A stretch of 53,961 bases of DNA, taken from Rhizobiales bacterium 65-79. Its GTDB lineage: Bacteria > Pseudomonadota > Alphaproteobacteria > Rhizobiales > Rhizobiaceae. Shown one piece after another: positions 16,832 to 26,093 of the stretch (the first letter of the stretch is position 1; each line of letters starts with the position of its first letter). The stretch lies in the NCBI GenBank assembly GCA_001896885.1, contig MKRJ01000033.1, positions 1 to 53,961 of the forward strand. Direction: 5' to 3'. Both the position numbers and the translations under genes were made by a program. Under the pieces are notes generated by a model, which saw only the letters and a list, made by a program, of their open reading frames with translations, ran no database searches and was not told the DNA's origin.

Positions 16832-17626
16832 ATGCTCGTCGACAGCCATTGCCATCTGGATTTCCCGGATTTCGCCGAGGAACGTGACGCGGTCGTGGCG
16901 CGGGCCAAAGAGGCCGGTGTCGGCATGATGGTGACCATCTCGACGCGGGTGAAGCGCTTCGAGAGCGTCCTTGCGGTCGCAGAGGCTTACGACAACGTCT
17001 TCTGCTCCGTCGGGACGCATCCGCACAATGCCGCCGAGGAGACCGACGTCACGACCGCGCAGCTCGTCGAGTTTTCGGCGCATCCGAAGGTCGTGGCGAT
17101 CGGCGAAGCGGGCCTCGACTATTTCTACGACCGCTCGCCGCGCGACGTGCAGGCGGAAGTCTTCCGCCGCCATATCGCGGCCGCGCGGACAACCGGTCTT
17201 CCTTTGGTCATCCACTCGCGCGATGCCGATTCCGACATGGAATCGATCTTGCGCGACGAAAGAGGGAAGGGCGCTTTCCCTTTCATTCTGCACTGTTTTT
17301 CCTCCGGTGCCGCCCTGGCGCAGGCGGGCGTGGAACTCGGCGGCTATGTCTCCTTCTCCGGTATCCTGACCTTCAGGAAGTCGGAGGAACTGCGCGACAT
17401 CGCAGGAACCATTCCCCGCGACCGGCTGCTCGTCGAGACGGATGCCCCCTATCTTGCGCCCGTGCCGTTCCGCGGCAAGCGAAACGAACCCGCCTATGTC
17501 GCCCACACGGCGGCAGTGCTGGCCGAGACGATCGGCATGAGCGCCGACGAGGTCGCCGCGCTGACGACGGAAAACTTCTTCCGATGCTTCTCGAAGGTGC
17601 CGCATCCAGCGGCCGAGAGCGCCTGA
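16832..17626 (+). CDS. tatD: TatD family hydrolase
   Basis: A 264-residue metal-dependent TIM-barrel hydrolase. Metal ligands are seen in MLVDSHCHLD, VGTHPHNA, IGEAGLDYFYD, PLVIHSRDAD, FPFILHCFSS and VETDAPYLAPVP. TatD-family enzymes are DNases or related phosphoesterases linked to DNA repair or turnover. ATG 16832 lies seven bases after the metG stop, so the two are co-transcribed; the next gene starts three bases after the tatD stop. The metG-tatD-MBL order is conserved in Hyphomicrobiales. Confidence 0.94.
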   Translation: MLVDSHCHLDFPDFAEERDAVVARAKEAGVGMMVTISTRVKRFESVLAVAEAYDNVFCSVGTHPHNAAEETDVTTAQLVEFSAHPKVVAIGEAGLDYFYDRSPRDVQAEVFRRHIAAARTTGLPLVIHSRDADSDMESILRDERGKGAFPFILHCFSSGAALAQAGVELGGYVSFSGILTFRKSEELRDIAGTIPRDRLLVETDAPYLAPVPFRGKRNEPAYVAHTAAVLAETIGMSADEVAALTTENFFRCFSKVPHPAAESA

Positions 17627-17629
17627 AAC

Positions 17630-18448
17630 GTGACCGACATGCTCCGCCTGACCATCCTCGGCTGCGGCTCCTCGCCCGGCACGCCGCGCATCACAGGCGA
17701 CTGGGGCGAATGCGATCCCGCAAACCCGAAGAACCGCCGGCGGCGGGCGGCGGCTATGGTGGAGCGGATCTCGGACCGTGGCGTGACGACCGTCGTCATC
17801 GACACCGGACCGGATTTCCGCGAGCAGATGATCGACGCCCGCGTCGAGCGCATCGACGCCGTCCTCTATACGCATCCCCACGCCGACCATATCCACGGCA
17901 TCGACGATCTGCGCGGCTATGTGCTGGCGCAGCGCAGGCTGATGGACATTCATGCCGACAAGCCGACGCTGGAGCGGCTCGAGGAAGCGTTCGGCTATTG
18001 CTTCGAGACCCCGCCGGGAAGCTCTTATCCGCCGATCCTCAAGGCCCATACGATCGCCCATGATGAAAAGGTGATCATAGAAGGAGAGGGGGGTCCCCTC
18101 ACCTTCGAGCCGTTGCCCCAGATTCACGGCGACATCATTTCGCTCGGCTTCCGCATCGGGGACATCGCCTATTGTCCCGACGTGAGCCACTTTCCGGCGG
18201 AAACCGCCGCCGCACTGCAGGGTCTCGATGTGCTCGTGCTCGACGCCTTGCAATATAAACGTCACCCGAGCCATTTTTCCCTTGAGGAAGCGCTCGAGTG
18301 GATCGAGCGGCTGAAGCCGAAGCACGCCGTGCTGACCCATATGCACATACCGCTGGACTATGAGACCGTGCGTGCGGAAACACCGGACCATATTGAACCG
18401 GCCTTCGACGGGATGATCATAGAACGACCATATGAATCAGATCTTTGA
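17630..18448 (+). CDS. MBL-fold metallo-hydrolase (PhnP-like)
   Basis: A 272-residue metallo-beta-lactamase-fold enzyme with the metal motif THPHADHIHGIDD, preceded by VVIDTGPDFREQ and followed by CPDVSHFP and LTHMHIPLD. The early ILGCGSSPGTPRI is typical of the PhnP and tRNase Z-like branch that hydrolyses phosphodiesters, often cyclic phosphates. The substrate is unknown. GTG 17630 starts three bases after the tatD stop; an ATG at 17639 is an alternative. Confidence 0.88.
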   Translation: MTDMLRLTILGCGSSPGTPRITGDWGECDPANPKNRRRRAAAMVERISDRGVTTVVIDTGPDFREQMIDARVERIDAVLYTHPHADHIHGIDDLRGYVLAQRRLMDIHADKPTLERLEEAFGYCFETPPGSSYPPILKAHTIAHDEKVIIEGEGGPLTFEPLPQIHGDIISLGFRIGDIAYCPDVSHFPAETAAALQGLDVLVLDALQYKRHPSHFSLEEALEWIERLKPKHAVLTHMHIPLDYETVRAETPDHIEPAFDGMIIERPYESDL

Positions 18449-18464
18449 CAGGATAAGCTGAACC

Positions 18465-18935
18465 ATGGCAGGAAGCATCGACCGCGTGAGCCAGGCCGCG
18501 CGGGACGCAGGGCTGGCGATCGAAATCCGCCGAATGGGCGAATCGACCCGTACCGCGCAGGATGCCGCCAATCAGTGCGGATGCGCGGTCGGCCAGATCG
18601 TGAAATCGCTGATCTTCGAAGGCGAGACGAGCGGCAGGCTCGTTCTTTTCCTCGTCGCCGGCGACCGGCAGCTCGATCTCGGCAAGGCCGCCGCATTGGC
18701 GGGCGAAAAGCTGAAGCGCGCCGATCCGCGCCGCATCCGGGACGAGACCGGCTTTGCCATCGGCGGTGTCTCGCCGATCGGCCACAAGGTCGCGATACCG
18801 GCCTATGCCGACCGGACGCTGCTGGCGCACGACCTCGTCTGGGCCGCGGCCGGCGCGCACGATGCGGTGTTCTCGGCGCAACCCGGTGCGCTGATCGCCG
18901 CTGCCGGGGCCACCGCGCAGGATCTCGCGTCGTGA
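18465..18935 (+). CDS. YbaK/EbsC family aminoacyl-tRNA deacylase
   Basis: A 156-residue single-domain protein of the YbaK/ProX family. Such proteins remove wrongly attached amino acids, for example Cys or Ala, from tRNA-Pro. Family signatures are TRTAQDAANQCGCAVGQIVKSL, FLVAGDRQLDLGKAAAL, the RADPRRIRDETGFAIGG-type segment and VSPIGHK with the conserved Lys. The first family segment is quoted loosely; what is visible is TAQDAA and GQIVKSLIF. It starts 17 bases after the MBL gene. The exact misacylated substrate cannot be told from sequence. Confidence 0.86.
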   Translation: MAGSIDRVSQAARDAGLAIEIRRMGESTRTAQDAANQCGCAVGQIVKSLIFEGETSGRLVLFLVAGDRQLDLGKAAALAGEKLKRADPRRIRDETGFAIGGVSPIGHKVAIPAYADRTLLAHDLVWAAAGAHDAVFSAQPGALIAAAGATAQDLAS

Positions 18936-18958
18936 TCGGCCGCAACTGGTAGCCCGGC

Positions 18959-19555
18959 ATGACCGGCCGCGTCGTTAACCCTGATCGTTATCGGCGGATG
19001 CCGTGGAAGAACGGCGGCGGTGAAACCATTGAGATCGCAATATTTCCGTCCGGCGCCGGCCTCGACGATTTCGGCTGGCGCATCAGCACCGCGACGGTTG
19101 CGTCGGATGGGCCGTTCTCGATTTTCGAAGGCATCGACCGGACGCTTTGCGTGCTGTCCGGCAGCGGAATTTCTCTTGCGGTTGACGATGCCGAAGCCCT
19201 GGCTCTCGACCCGGACAGCCCGCCGTTTTCCTTTCCGGCCGACGCACCGGCCGTCGCGCGGTTGATCGGCGGACCGATCGTCGATCTCAACGTCATGACG
19301 CGCCGCTGCGCCTGGCGGCACGCGGTCCGTCGCCATCGGATGGAGGCCGGCGACACCGTGGCGCTCGATGCGGCGGCCATGCAGACGATCGTCTTTTGCC
19401 GAAGCGGCTTCGTCGATGCGGATGGCGGAAGCGGGTCGATGCCGCTCACTTCGAATGCGACGCTCATCATCGAGAAGGGCTTCGGGCGCTGGCAGCTTCG
19501 CGCGAATAAACCCTCGGTCGTTTTCGTCATCCTGATCGACCCGGCGAACGGCTGA
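18959..19555 (+). CDS. HutD family protein
   Basis: A 198-residue cupin-like HutD/Ves family protein. The signature MPWKNGGGETIEIAI is near the N-terminus, followed by DFGWRISTATV, GPFSIFEGIDRTLCVLSG and a C-terminal FCRSGF beta strand. HutD is linked to histidine utilisation and proposed to bind formyl-Glu-type ligands, but no hut genes are in the window, so its job here is unclear. A 19-base perfect hairpin follows its stop. Confidence 0.85.
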   Translation: MTGRVVNPDRYRRMPWKNGGGETIEIAIFPSGAGLDDFGWRISTATVASDGPFSIFEGIDRTLCVLSGSGISLAVDDAEALALDPDSPPFSFPADAPAVARLIGGPIVDLNVMTRRCAWRHAVRRHRMEAGDTVALDAAAMQTIVFCRSGFVDADGGSGSMPLTSNATLIIEKGFGRWQLRANKPSVVFVILIDPANG

Positions 19556-19558
19556 ATG

Positions 19559-19577
19559 CGGAAATCCCGGATTTCCG
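19559..19577 (+). terminator. Hairpin after the HutD gene
   Basis: A perfect 7-bp stem CGGAAAT/ATTTCCG with a 5-base loop begins 4 bases after the HutD stop, between convergent genes. No T run follows, so termination is only suggested. Confidence 0.35.
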
Positions 19578-19664
19578 ATATCCGTTAGTTCCATAATCTA
19601 TCTTATGCGACAATCGTTGAGACGTCGAAGGCCACCATATCGGCCGCGATCCTGCCTTCCCTGT

Positions 19665-20918
19665 CTATGAATAGCGGCCGATGCCCAGGCCACCGATGTC
19701 GATCGCAGGTTCCTTGCCGCAGATGACGTCGGCAAGAACGCTTGCCGAGCCGCACGCCATGGTCCAGCCGAGCGTGCCGTGGCCCGTGTTGAAATAGAGA
19801 CGATCGAGCGCCGTTGCGCCCAGGATCGGCGGTCCGTCCGGCGTCATCGGGCGCAGCCCGCACCAGAAGCTGGCCTGGCGCGGATCGCCGCCTTGCGGAA
19901 AAAGCTCGCCGAAGGAATGCTCCAGCGCCGCACGGCGACCGGGCCTGAGCGTGGTGTCGAAGCCGGCGACCTCGGCCGTGCCCCCTACGCGTATGCGGTC
20001 GCCGAGCCTGGTAATCGCGGTCTTGTAGGTCTCGTCCATGACCGTCGACACCGGCGCCCCGGCTTCGTCGGCAATCGGGATGGTCAGCGAATAGCCCTTT
20101 ACGGGAAAGACGGGAATGGCGATGCCGAGCCGGCGGGCCGCGACGGCCGAATAGCTGCCGAGGGCCAGCACATAGGCATCCGCCGAGCGCGGCCCGCGCG
20201 AAGTCTCCGCGCCGGTGACGCTCCGGCCCTCGGTCGTGATCCGATGGAGCTCCGTCTTGTACGAGAAGCGCACGCCGAGCGCCGCCGCTGCCGCGGCAAG
20301 CCGCGTCGTGAACAGCTGGCAGTCGCCCGTCTCGTCGCCCGGAAGCCTCAGCCCGCCGACGAATTCCGCCTTCGCGTGCGCCAGCGCAGGCTCGGCCGCG
20401 ATGCAGCCCTGTCGGTCCAGCACCTCGTAGCCGACCGCGAACTGCTGGAGGATCTCGACATCCTTCGCCACGCCGTCGAGCTGCTGGCGGGTGCGGAACA
20501 ATTGCAGCGTGCCGAGGCTGCGCTCGTCATAGGCGATGCCCGTCTCGGTCCGAAGCTGCCGCAGGCAGTCGCGGCTGTATTCGGCGAGCGGCACCATGCG
20601 CGCCTTGTTGACGGCGTATCGCTTCGACGTGCAGTTGCGCAGCATGCTGAGCAGCCACGCCCACATGTAAGGATCGGCCTTGGGACGGATGACCAGCGGG
20701 CCGTGCTGCATGGTCAGCCATTTGATGGCTTTCAGCGGCACGCCCGGACCGGCCCAGGGCGAAGCGTATCCGGGTGAGATCTGCCCGGCATTGGCGAAGC
20801 TGGTCTCGTCGCCGGGGCCTTCGCGACGCTCGACTACTTCGACCTCGTGCCCGGCTCTGGCCAGATAATAGGCCGTCGTCACGCCGATGACGCCACCACC
20901 CAGGACCAACACCTTCAT
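19665..20918 (-). CDS. dadA: D-amino acid dehydrogenase
   Basis: A 417-residue FAD-dependent enzyme that oxidises D-amino acids, mainly D-Ala, to keto acids and ammonia at the membrane. The FAD-binding [20 protein letters not shown] and ERR lie at the very N-terminus. [41 protein letters not shown] and the closing [15 protein letters not shown] are typical DadA blocks. Start is ATG 20918. It stands alone. An alanine racemase, its common partner, is not in the window, but a D-amino acid transaminase and a D,D-carboxypeptidase are. Confidence 0.94.
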   Translation of the reverse strand: MKVLVLGGGVIGVTTAYYLARAGHEVEVVERREGPGDETSFANAGQISPGYASPWAGPGVPLKAIKWLTMQHGPLVIRPKADPYMWAWLLSMLRNCTSKRYAVNKARMVPLAEYSRDCLRQLRTETGIAYDERSLGTLQLFRTRQQLDGVAKDVEILQQFAVGYEVLDRQGCIAAEPALAHAKAEFVGGLRLPGDETGDCQLFTTRLAAAAAALGVRFSYKTELHRITTEGRSVTGAETSRGPRSADAYVLALGSYSAVAARRLGIAIPVFPVKGYSLTIPIADEAGAPVSTVMDETYKTAITRLGDRIRVGGTAEVAGFDTTLRPGRRAALEHSFGELFPQGGDPRQASFWCGLRPMTPDGPPILGATALDRLYFNTGHGTLGWTMACGSASVLADVICGKEPAIDIGGLGIGRYS

Positions 20919-20959
20919 GCCCCGATCTCCAATTTTTGCCCGAAACCCGACGGCGCCAT

Positions 20960-21496
20960 CTACGCCGCCGACGGTCCCGGATCGTCGAAGCCGTCCGCGC
21001 CGACCGGCACCGGCCTCTCGAACGAGGCATTATGGATCAGCCGGAGAGCCGGCCTCCCTTGCATCGAAGATTTCCGCTTGTCCATGGCTTCTTCCTTCTC
21101 CCGCTTCACGGCTTCGGGCTGGTAATGGACCTTCTCCAGCACGATGCGCTCCTCGACGCCGTCGCGTTTCCGTAAACGGAACGCCTCGCCTTCGGCAAGG
21201 CCGAGAAGCGCGAGGCCGCGCGGCGTGGTGATCGACAGGAAGAGGCCGACCGGCGAGGAGGCCTGCCCGTTCGAAAGCACCCGCGTGTCGGGATCACGGC
21301 CATCGACGCTGAAGGCGACGCGGCTGCTCAGCGTCGCGACGTTGGGCGGAACGTCGTCGCGGAAGACGACCAGAGCCGATTCGAGCTTGTCGCGCAGGAG
21401 AGGCGCGAGCGGATCGTCCCTGCCGAGGCAGCGGTCGCGCATGATTTCCAGGATGGTGAAGTCCTTCGTGGTCAGGATGCAGCTGTTGTTCGACAT
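20960..21496 (-). CDS. Rnk/GreA-C-type transcription regulator, extended C-terminus
   Basis: A 178-residue protein. The first 135 residues match Rnk-type nucleoside diphosphate kinase regulators: a short N-terminal part ([21 protein letters not shown]) and the GreA/GreB C-terminal FKBP-like domain ([21 protein letters not shown]). Rnk binds RNA polymerase near the secondary channel and affects transcription. About 40 extra polar residues (from [11 protein letters not shown]) are not part of the family. Start is ATG 21496 with GGAGAAC upstream. A second family member is encoded 147 bases upstream on the same strand. Confidence 0.78.
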   Translation of the reverse strand: MSNNSCILTTKDFTILEIMRDRCLGRDDPLAPLLRDKLESALVVFRDDVPPNVATLSSRVAFSVDGRDPDTRVLSNGQASSPVGLFLSITTPRGLALLGLAEGEAFRLRKRDGVEERIVLEKVHYQPEAVKREKEEAMDKRKSSMQGRPALRLIHNASFERPVPVGADGFDDPGPSAA

Positions 21497-21642
21497 CACA
21501 GTTCTCCATCGCTCCGCCGCGGGAGCGGTTCGTTGAAACGACAGTGGAGATCCCCTGCCCGCGCGATGCGCGGCGCAGGGGCTACGATCCTGCGATGAGG
21601 CAGCCTCCGAAGAGCATGAGGCGGCAGGGCGGCGTGTTCACT

Positions 21643-22089
21643 TCACGCCACCTGGAAGTCGGGCCGAGGAGTCGTGGCGGCGCCCGAGCCCGAAGGCTCG
21701 ACGCTTTCGACCGTCAGCCGCCGGTTCCTGCCGTCGCGAGCGGTCCAGTCGATGGACTGCCCGGAGGAAAGCCCGACCAGCGCAATGCCGACAGGAGTGA
21801 GGATGGACACCCTGCCCTCGGCGATGTCGGCTTCGTCGGGAAAGACAAGGGTGACGGTCCTGTCCTCTCCGGCATCGGTGGTGAAGCGCAAGGTCGAGCC
21901 CATCCGGACCACGTCGGCCCGGAGCTTGTTGTCGTCGACGATCCGGGCGCGCTCGAGTTCGTCGAGCAGCTGATCGGCAAGAGAAGCGTTCCTGCTGACG
22001 AAGGATTCGGCGAGCCGTGTCAGCCGCTCGTGATCCGAGCGTGTAAGGGTGATGGCCGGCTTGCGCCTTGTGTGGGTCGCGGGAGCCAT
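21643..22089 (-). CDS. rnk: Nucleoside diphosphate kinase regulator (Rnk family)
   Basis: A 148-residue Rnk-type protein: RKPAITLTRSDHERLTRLAE at the N-terminus, a coiled segment with LADQLLDELERARIV, then a GreA/GreB C-terminal domain containing TVTLVFPDEADIAEGRVSIL, TPVGIALVGLSSG and QSIDWTARDG. It should bind RNA polymerase. ATG 22089 is supported by GGAGGTCAGGA immediately upstream; the longer frame is not supported. It is a paralogue of the gene just downstream. Confidence 0.88.
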   Translation of the reverse strand: MAPATHTRRKPAITLTRSDHERLTRLAESFVSRNASLADQLLDELERARIVDDNKLRADVVRMGSTLRFTTDAGEDRTVTLVFPDEADIAEGRVSILTPVGIALVGLSSGQSIDWTARDGRNRRLTVESVEPSGSGAATTPRPDFQVA

Positions 22090-22625
22090 TCCTGACCTCC
22101 TGTGGCATTGGACCACGGGCAAGCAAGCACCGCGGTATTTTCTATTCATGATGTTGGTTTGATGTCGCTCGGCGGCTTCGCATCGTCCCGCCTTGCGGGG
22201 AAGCTTGCCTATGCCCCGCGGCCGGGGCGCGACGCGACCGGGCCGGGGGTCAGTATCCCGCGATGGGATACACCCGATTGAGAAGAATGGTGAGGCGCGT
22301 CGCAAACATGCCGCGAAGGTGGGGGTCCCGGGCGTGAAAGTCAAGCTCTCCCCCGCCGGCCGGCAAATGCTTCCTTCGCTCGGGCCTAGTGGAGCGGATT
22401 TGACATTTGAGTCCGGGTTACGTCACGCGTCGTTCTCAAATGTCAAATTCAAAGCTCCATCGGAATCATTGACTGCTAGTGGTCCTTTGATTCCGACATC
22501 TGCCTGAGAGCACTGCACAACGGATGCAAATGTCGGAATCGGACCACTAGATCGCTCCTGTGGACAAGCGGCAACGGCGCGGCGCCGCCATATGCCGGTC
22601 GATGTTCCGAGGATAGTATCCGCCG
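22090..22625. other. 536-base gap between rnk and mazG
   Basis: No gene is seen. The gap separates divergent genes and must hold both promoters. Its main feature is the double palindromic repeat at 22386-22550, about 75 bases before mazG. Confidence 0.5.
22386..22550. repeat. Double palindromic repeat with CTAG ends (MITE/REP-like)
   Basis: Two inverted repeats lie side by side. The first (22386-22459) pairs the arm GGATTTGACATTTGAG with CTCAAATGTCAAATT. The second (22476-22550) pairs CTAGTGGTCC...GATTCCGACAT with ATGTCGGAATCGGACCACTAG. Both begin CTAGTGG, the whole block ends CCACTAG, and the outermost 24 bases of the two ends match at about three quarters of positions in inverted orientation. 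This is the form of a non-autonomous element or a dispersed palindrome. Confidence 0.7.
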
Positions 22626-23450
22626 ATGAAACCATCCAAGGACATTTCCCGCCTGCTTGAAATCATGACGGCCCTCAGGACGCCGGTGACCGGTTGTCCG
22701 TGGGACCTCGAGCAGGATTTCGCGTCGATCGCGCCCTATACGCTGGAAGAAGCCTACGAGGTTGCAGACGCGATCGAGCGCAGGGACATGGACGATCTGC
22801 GCGACGAGTTGGGGGATCTGCTCCTGCAGGTCGTGTTCCATGCCCGCATGGCGGAGGAACTGGGCGAATTCGCCTTCGGCGACGTGGTCGAGGCCATCAC
22901 GACGAAGATGATCCGCCGCCACCCGCATGTCTTCGGACCGGAAGGCGTGCGCGGCGCCAAGCTTGCCAAGGGCATGTGGGACAGGATCAAGGCCGAGGAG
23001 AAGGCGGAACGCCGCGCCGCCCGGCTCGCCCGCGGGCTGGATCCGGAAGATCATGGCCAGGGCTTCCTTGACGGCATCCCGCCGGCCCTGCCCGCCCTCG
23101 TGCGCGCCCTGAAGCTGCAGCAGAAGGCGGCACAGGTCGGCTTCGACTGGAAGGAGGCCGAGCCGATCCTCGACAAGATCGAGGAGGAGATCGGGGAATT
23201 GCACGAAGCTGTCGAGAGCGGCGACCGGGGCGCGATGACCGACGAATTCGGCGACGTTCTCTTCGCGCTCGTCAATTATGGCCGGCATCTTGGCATCGAC
23301 GCGGAGGCGGCGCTGCGGCAAACGAACGAAAAGTTCCGCAGCCGCTTCCACAGCGTCGAGCGCCGGCTCGACGAGAGCGGAAGCAGCCTCGAGGCCGCCA
23401 CGCTCGACGAGATGGAAAGCCTCTGGCAACGGGCGAAGAAGGTGGGGTGA
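22626..23450 (+). CDS. mazG: Nucleoside triphosphate pyrophosphohydrolase MazG
   Basis: A 274-residue enzyme that hydrolyses NTPs and dNTPs to monophosphates and PPi, clearing abnormal nucleotides. Two MazG domains are seen: the first has CPWDLEQDF, EEAYEVADAI and RDELGDLLLQVVFHARMAEE; the second has EEEIGELHEAVE and TDEFGDVLFALVNYGRHL. The metal-binding E-x-x-E...E-x-x-D pattern is present in both. Length fits the full two-domain type. Its stop lies 6 bases from the stop of the convergent hflX. Confidence 0.95.
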   Translation: MKPSKDISRLLEIMTALRTPVTGCPWDLEQDFASIAPYTLEEAYEVADAIERRDMDDLRDELGDLLLQVVFHARMAEELGEFAFGDVVEAITTKMIRRHPHVFGPEGVRGAKLAKGMWDRIKAEEKAERRAARLARGLDPEDHGQGFLDGIPPALPALVRALKLQQKAAQVGFDWKEAEPILDKIEEEIGELHEAVESGDRGAMTDEFGDVLFALVNYGRHLGIDAEAALRQTNEKFRSRFHSVERRLDESGSSLEAATLDEMESLWQRAKKVG

Positions 23451-23456
23451 AATCCC

Positions 23457-24833
23457 CTACCTCTTGAGCGGCCGGCCCAGCCGTCCCTCGATCTCGTCCC
23501 GTGCCGCCTCGGTCGTCAGTATCTCCATGGAGACGCTGCCATCCTCGTTGTCGCGGCGCTCCAGCACGGTGCCCTTGCGATAGACGAAATCCGTCAGGCC
23601 GAGCTTGTCCGCAGGGAGCGTGACTTCCATTCGCTCCAGTTCGCCGGCGATACGCGTTTCGATATGGTCGAGCAGGATCGGGATGCCCTCGCCCGTGATG
23701 GCGGATATGGCGAGCGGCGGAAGCCGGTTCGCGCCGACCGGCTCGTTCAGGATTTCGGCCCCGTCGCCGTCCAGCCGGTCTATCTTGTTCCATACCTCGA
23801 TGACGTGAACCGGATCGGTCGCATCCACGCCAAGATCGGCCAGGATGCGCTCGACGTCGGCCGCCTGGGCCGCGGTATCCGGGTCGGAAATGTCGCGCAG
23901 GTGAAGCACCAGATCGGCCTCGACGACTTCCTCCAGCGTAGCCCTGAAGGCGGCGATGAGATGCGTCGGCAGGTCCGAGATGAAGCCCACCGTGTCGGAC
24001 AGGATCACGGTCGTGCCGTGCGGCAGGCGAAGCCGGCGCAGCGTCGGGTCGAGCGTCGCGAACAGCATGTCCGCGGACATCACGTCCGCACCGGTCAGCC
24101 GGTTGAAGAGCGTCGACTTGCCGGCATTGGTGTAGCCCACGATGGCGACGATCGGATACGGCACCTTCTTGCGTTTGGCGCGGTGGAGTTCGCGCGTCCG
24201 GCGCACCGTCTCCAGTTCCTTGCGGAGCTTGACGATCTTCTCCTGAAGGATGCGGCGGTCCGCCTCGATCTGGGTCTCGCCGGGGCCCCCGAGGAAGCCC
24301 GCGCCGCCGCGCTGCCGCTCGAGGTGCGTCCAGCTTCGCACCAGCCTGCCCTTCTGGTAGTTCAGATGCGCCAGCTCGACCTGGAGCGCCCCTTCCTTGG
24401 TGCGGGCACGCTCGCCGAAAATCTCAAGAATGATACCTGTCCGGTCCACTACTTTTGCGTTCAACCCCTTTTCGAGGTTACGCTGCTGAACCGGCGTCAG
24501 CGCATGGTCGAACACGACGAGTTCCGCCTTGCGTTCGGCGATGATGGCGGCGAGTTCCTCGATCTTGCCGAGGCCGATCAGGGTGGCGGGCCGCGCCGCC
24601 GACACGTTCACTATTTCGTGATGGACCGGCTCCAGGCCGATGGCGCGGGCCAATCCGAGCGCTTCCTCCAGCCTCGCCGCCGGCGATCTCGTCGGCGATT
24701 CGGCGCTCTCCCGCTGGCCGCGCGACAGGACAGGGACGACCACCACCGCCCTGCCCGTCCCGGATGCCCGCCCGGCGGAAGCGTGCGGCTTGGCCCGGCG
24801 AGGCTTGCTCTCTTTTGCGATGTCCTTGGCCAA
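23457..24833 (-). CDS. hflX: Ribosome-associated GTPase HflX
   Basis: A 458-residue GTPase that splits or rescues ribosomes under stress. It has the HflX N-terminal domain (LIGLGKIEELAAII, FDHALTPVQQRNLEK), the Gly-rich linker (GGAGFLGGPGETQIE) and a G domain with GYTNAGKSTLFNRL (G1), a DPTLRRLRLPHG switch, DTVGFISDLP (G3) and WNKIDRL (G4). The start appears to be TTG at 24833, directly after the hfq TGA, with no intergenic base and a poor ribosome binding site; translation probably depends on ribosomes finishing hfq. About 30 basic, low-complexity residues precede the family start. Confidence 0.94.
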   Translation of the reverse strand: MAKDIAKESKPRRAKPHASAGRASGTGRAVVVVPVLSRGQRESAESPTRSPAARLEEALGLARAIGLEPVHHEIVNVSAARPATLIGLGKIEELAAIIAERKAELVVFDHALTPVQQRNLEKGLNAKVVDRTGIILEIFGERARTKEGALQVELAHLNYQKGRLVRSWTHLERQRGGAGFLGGPGETQIEADRRILQEKIVKLRKELETVRRTRELHRAKRKKVPYPIVAIVGYTNAGKSTLFNRLTGADVMSADMLFATLDPTLRRLRLPHGTTVILSDTVGFISDLPTHLIAAFRATLEEVVEADLVLHLRDISDPDTAAQAADVERILADLGVDATDPVHVIEVWNKIDRLDGDGAEILNEPVGANRLPPLAISAITGEGIPILLDHIETRIAGELERMEVTLPADKLGLTDFVYRKGTVLERRDNEDGSVSMEILTTEAARDEIEGRLGRPLKR

Positions 24834-25082
24834 TCAGGAATCCCGGGCGTTCTCCTCGCTATCGAACATCTGGACCGGTTGGCTGGGCATAATCGTCGAG
24901 ATGGCATGCTTGTAGACAAGCTGGGAGTGCCCGTCGCGCCGCAACAGCACGCAGAAATTGTCGAAGGACGTTACCACGCCCGTCAATTTCACGCCGTTGA
25001 TCAGGAATATCGTAAGCGGGTTTTTGTTCTTTCTTACCGAATTTAGGAAAAGATCCTGCAGGTTTTGGGTTCGTTCCGCCAT
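24834..25082 (-). CDS. hfq: RNA chaperone Hfq
   Basis: An 82-residue Sm-like protein that forms hexamers and pairs small RNAs with mRNAs. The sequence is canonical: [38 protein letters not shown] and the Sm2 motif LVYKHAIST, with a short acidic tail as is usual in Alphaproteobacteria. The 147-base gap upstream should hold its promoter. hflX follows with zero spacing, a conserved pair. In rhizobia hfq lies downstream of ntrYX, as here. Confidence 0.98.
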   Translation of the reverse strand: MAERTQNLQDLFLNSVRKNKNPLTIFLINGVKLTGVVTSFDNFCVLLRRDGHSQLVYKHAISTIMPSQPVQMFDSEENARDS

Positions 25083-25229
25083 TGTTGTTGTCTTTCACGT
25101 GTCCCCGTTGCGGTGCGCACTATAGCGCAAGATCAGAGCGGCGGCGTCAACCGTACACTTCAAGGGCTTTTGCCGCCAGACTAGACAAGCAAAACGAGTT
25201 TACGGGCCGCGCCGCACTTTATGCGGTTA

Positions 25230-26093
25230 TCAGGCAACGGTTTTTTCCGCAACGTCAAAAAACGCCTCACGCAACGTCAGGGAAACGGAGCCGGGGTGGC
25301 CGTTGGCGACGGTCGTGCCATCGATCTCGACGACCGGCATGACGACGGTGGTGGCCGATGTGATGAAGGCCTCGCGCGCCGACTTCGCCTCTTCGACCGT
25401 GAAGGCGCGCTCTTCCACAACCAAGCCGAGCTTCTTCGCCACATCCATGACGGTCGCCCGCGTGATGCCCCGCAGGATGCCCATATCGGCCGGTCGCGTC
25501 ACCAGCCTCCCGTCCTTGCTGACGATCCAGGCATTGGTCGAGCCGCCTTCCTTGACGGTGCCGTCCGGATCGACGAACCAGGCCTCCTGCGCGCCGGCCT
25601 CCTTTGCCTGCTGCTTGGCAAGCGCGTTGGGCAGGAGCCCGACGGTCTTGATGTCCACGCGCTCCCAGCGGTTTTCGGGCACGGTGATGATCTTGATCCC
25701 GTTGGCGGCGCGCCTGGCGATGGCAAGCGGATCGGTGCGCTTGGCGGTGACCACGAGGGCCGGCTTAACCGTAGCAGCCGGAAAGACGTGGTCGCGCGGC
25801 GCCACGCCCCGGCTGACCTGGAGATAGACCATTCCGTTGACGACGCCATTGCGGCGGATGACCTCGCGCAGCACGGTCACCAGCGCGGACCGGTGCATGG
25901 GCCAGGCGATGCGCAATTCGCGGAGCGAGCGGTCCAGCCTGTCGAGATGGCGCGGCATGTCGATGATGAAGCCGCGCGCGACCTCGCAGACTTCATAGAC
26001 GGCGTCTGCGAACTGGTAGCCGCGATCCTCGACATGCACCATGGCTCTGGCGTGCGGGACGTAGCGCCCGTTGACATAGGCAATGCGCGGCAT
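25230..26093 (-). CDS. dat: D-amino-acid transaminase (class IV, PLP)
   Basis: A 287-residue fold-type IV aminotransferase that interconverts D-Ala and D-Glu with their keto acids. Family features are YVNGRYVPHARAMVHVEDRG, the PLP lysine in the VDIKTVGLLPN segment, QQAKEAGAQEAWFVD, VKEGGSTNAWIV and the phosphate-binding GILRGITRA. The DIKT-LLPN pattern separates it from branched-chain enzymes. It lies between ntrX and hfq on the same strand. The 120-base gap before it contains imperfect repeats of an AGCGGAT-like word and no gene. Confidence 0.9.
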   Translation of the reverse strand: MPRIAYVNGRYVPHARAMVHVEDRGYQFADAVYEVCEVARGFIIDMPRHLDRLDRSLRELRIAWPMHRSALVTVLREVIRRNGVVNGMVYLQVSRGVAPRDHVFPAATVKPALVVTAKRTDPLAIARRAANGIKIITVPENRWERVDIKTVGLLPNALAKQQAKEAGAQEAWFVDPDGTVKEGGSTNAWIVSKDGRLVTRPADMGILRGITRATVMDVAKKLGLVVEERAFTVEEAKSAREAFITSATTVVMPVVEIDGTTVANGHPGSVSLTLREAFFDVAEKTVA

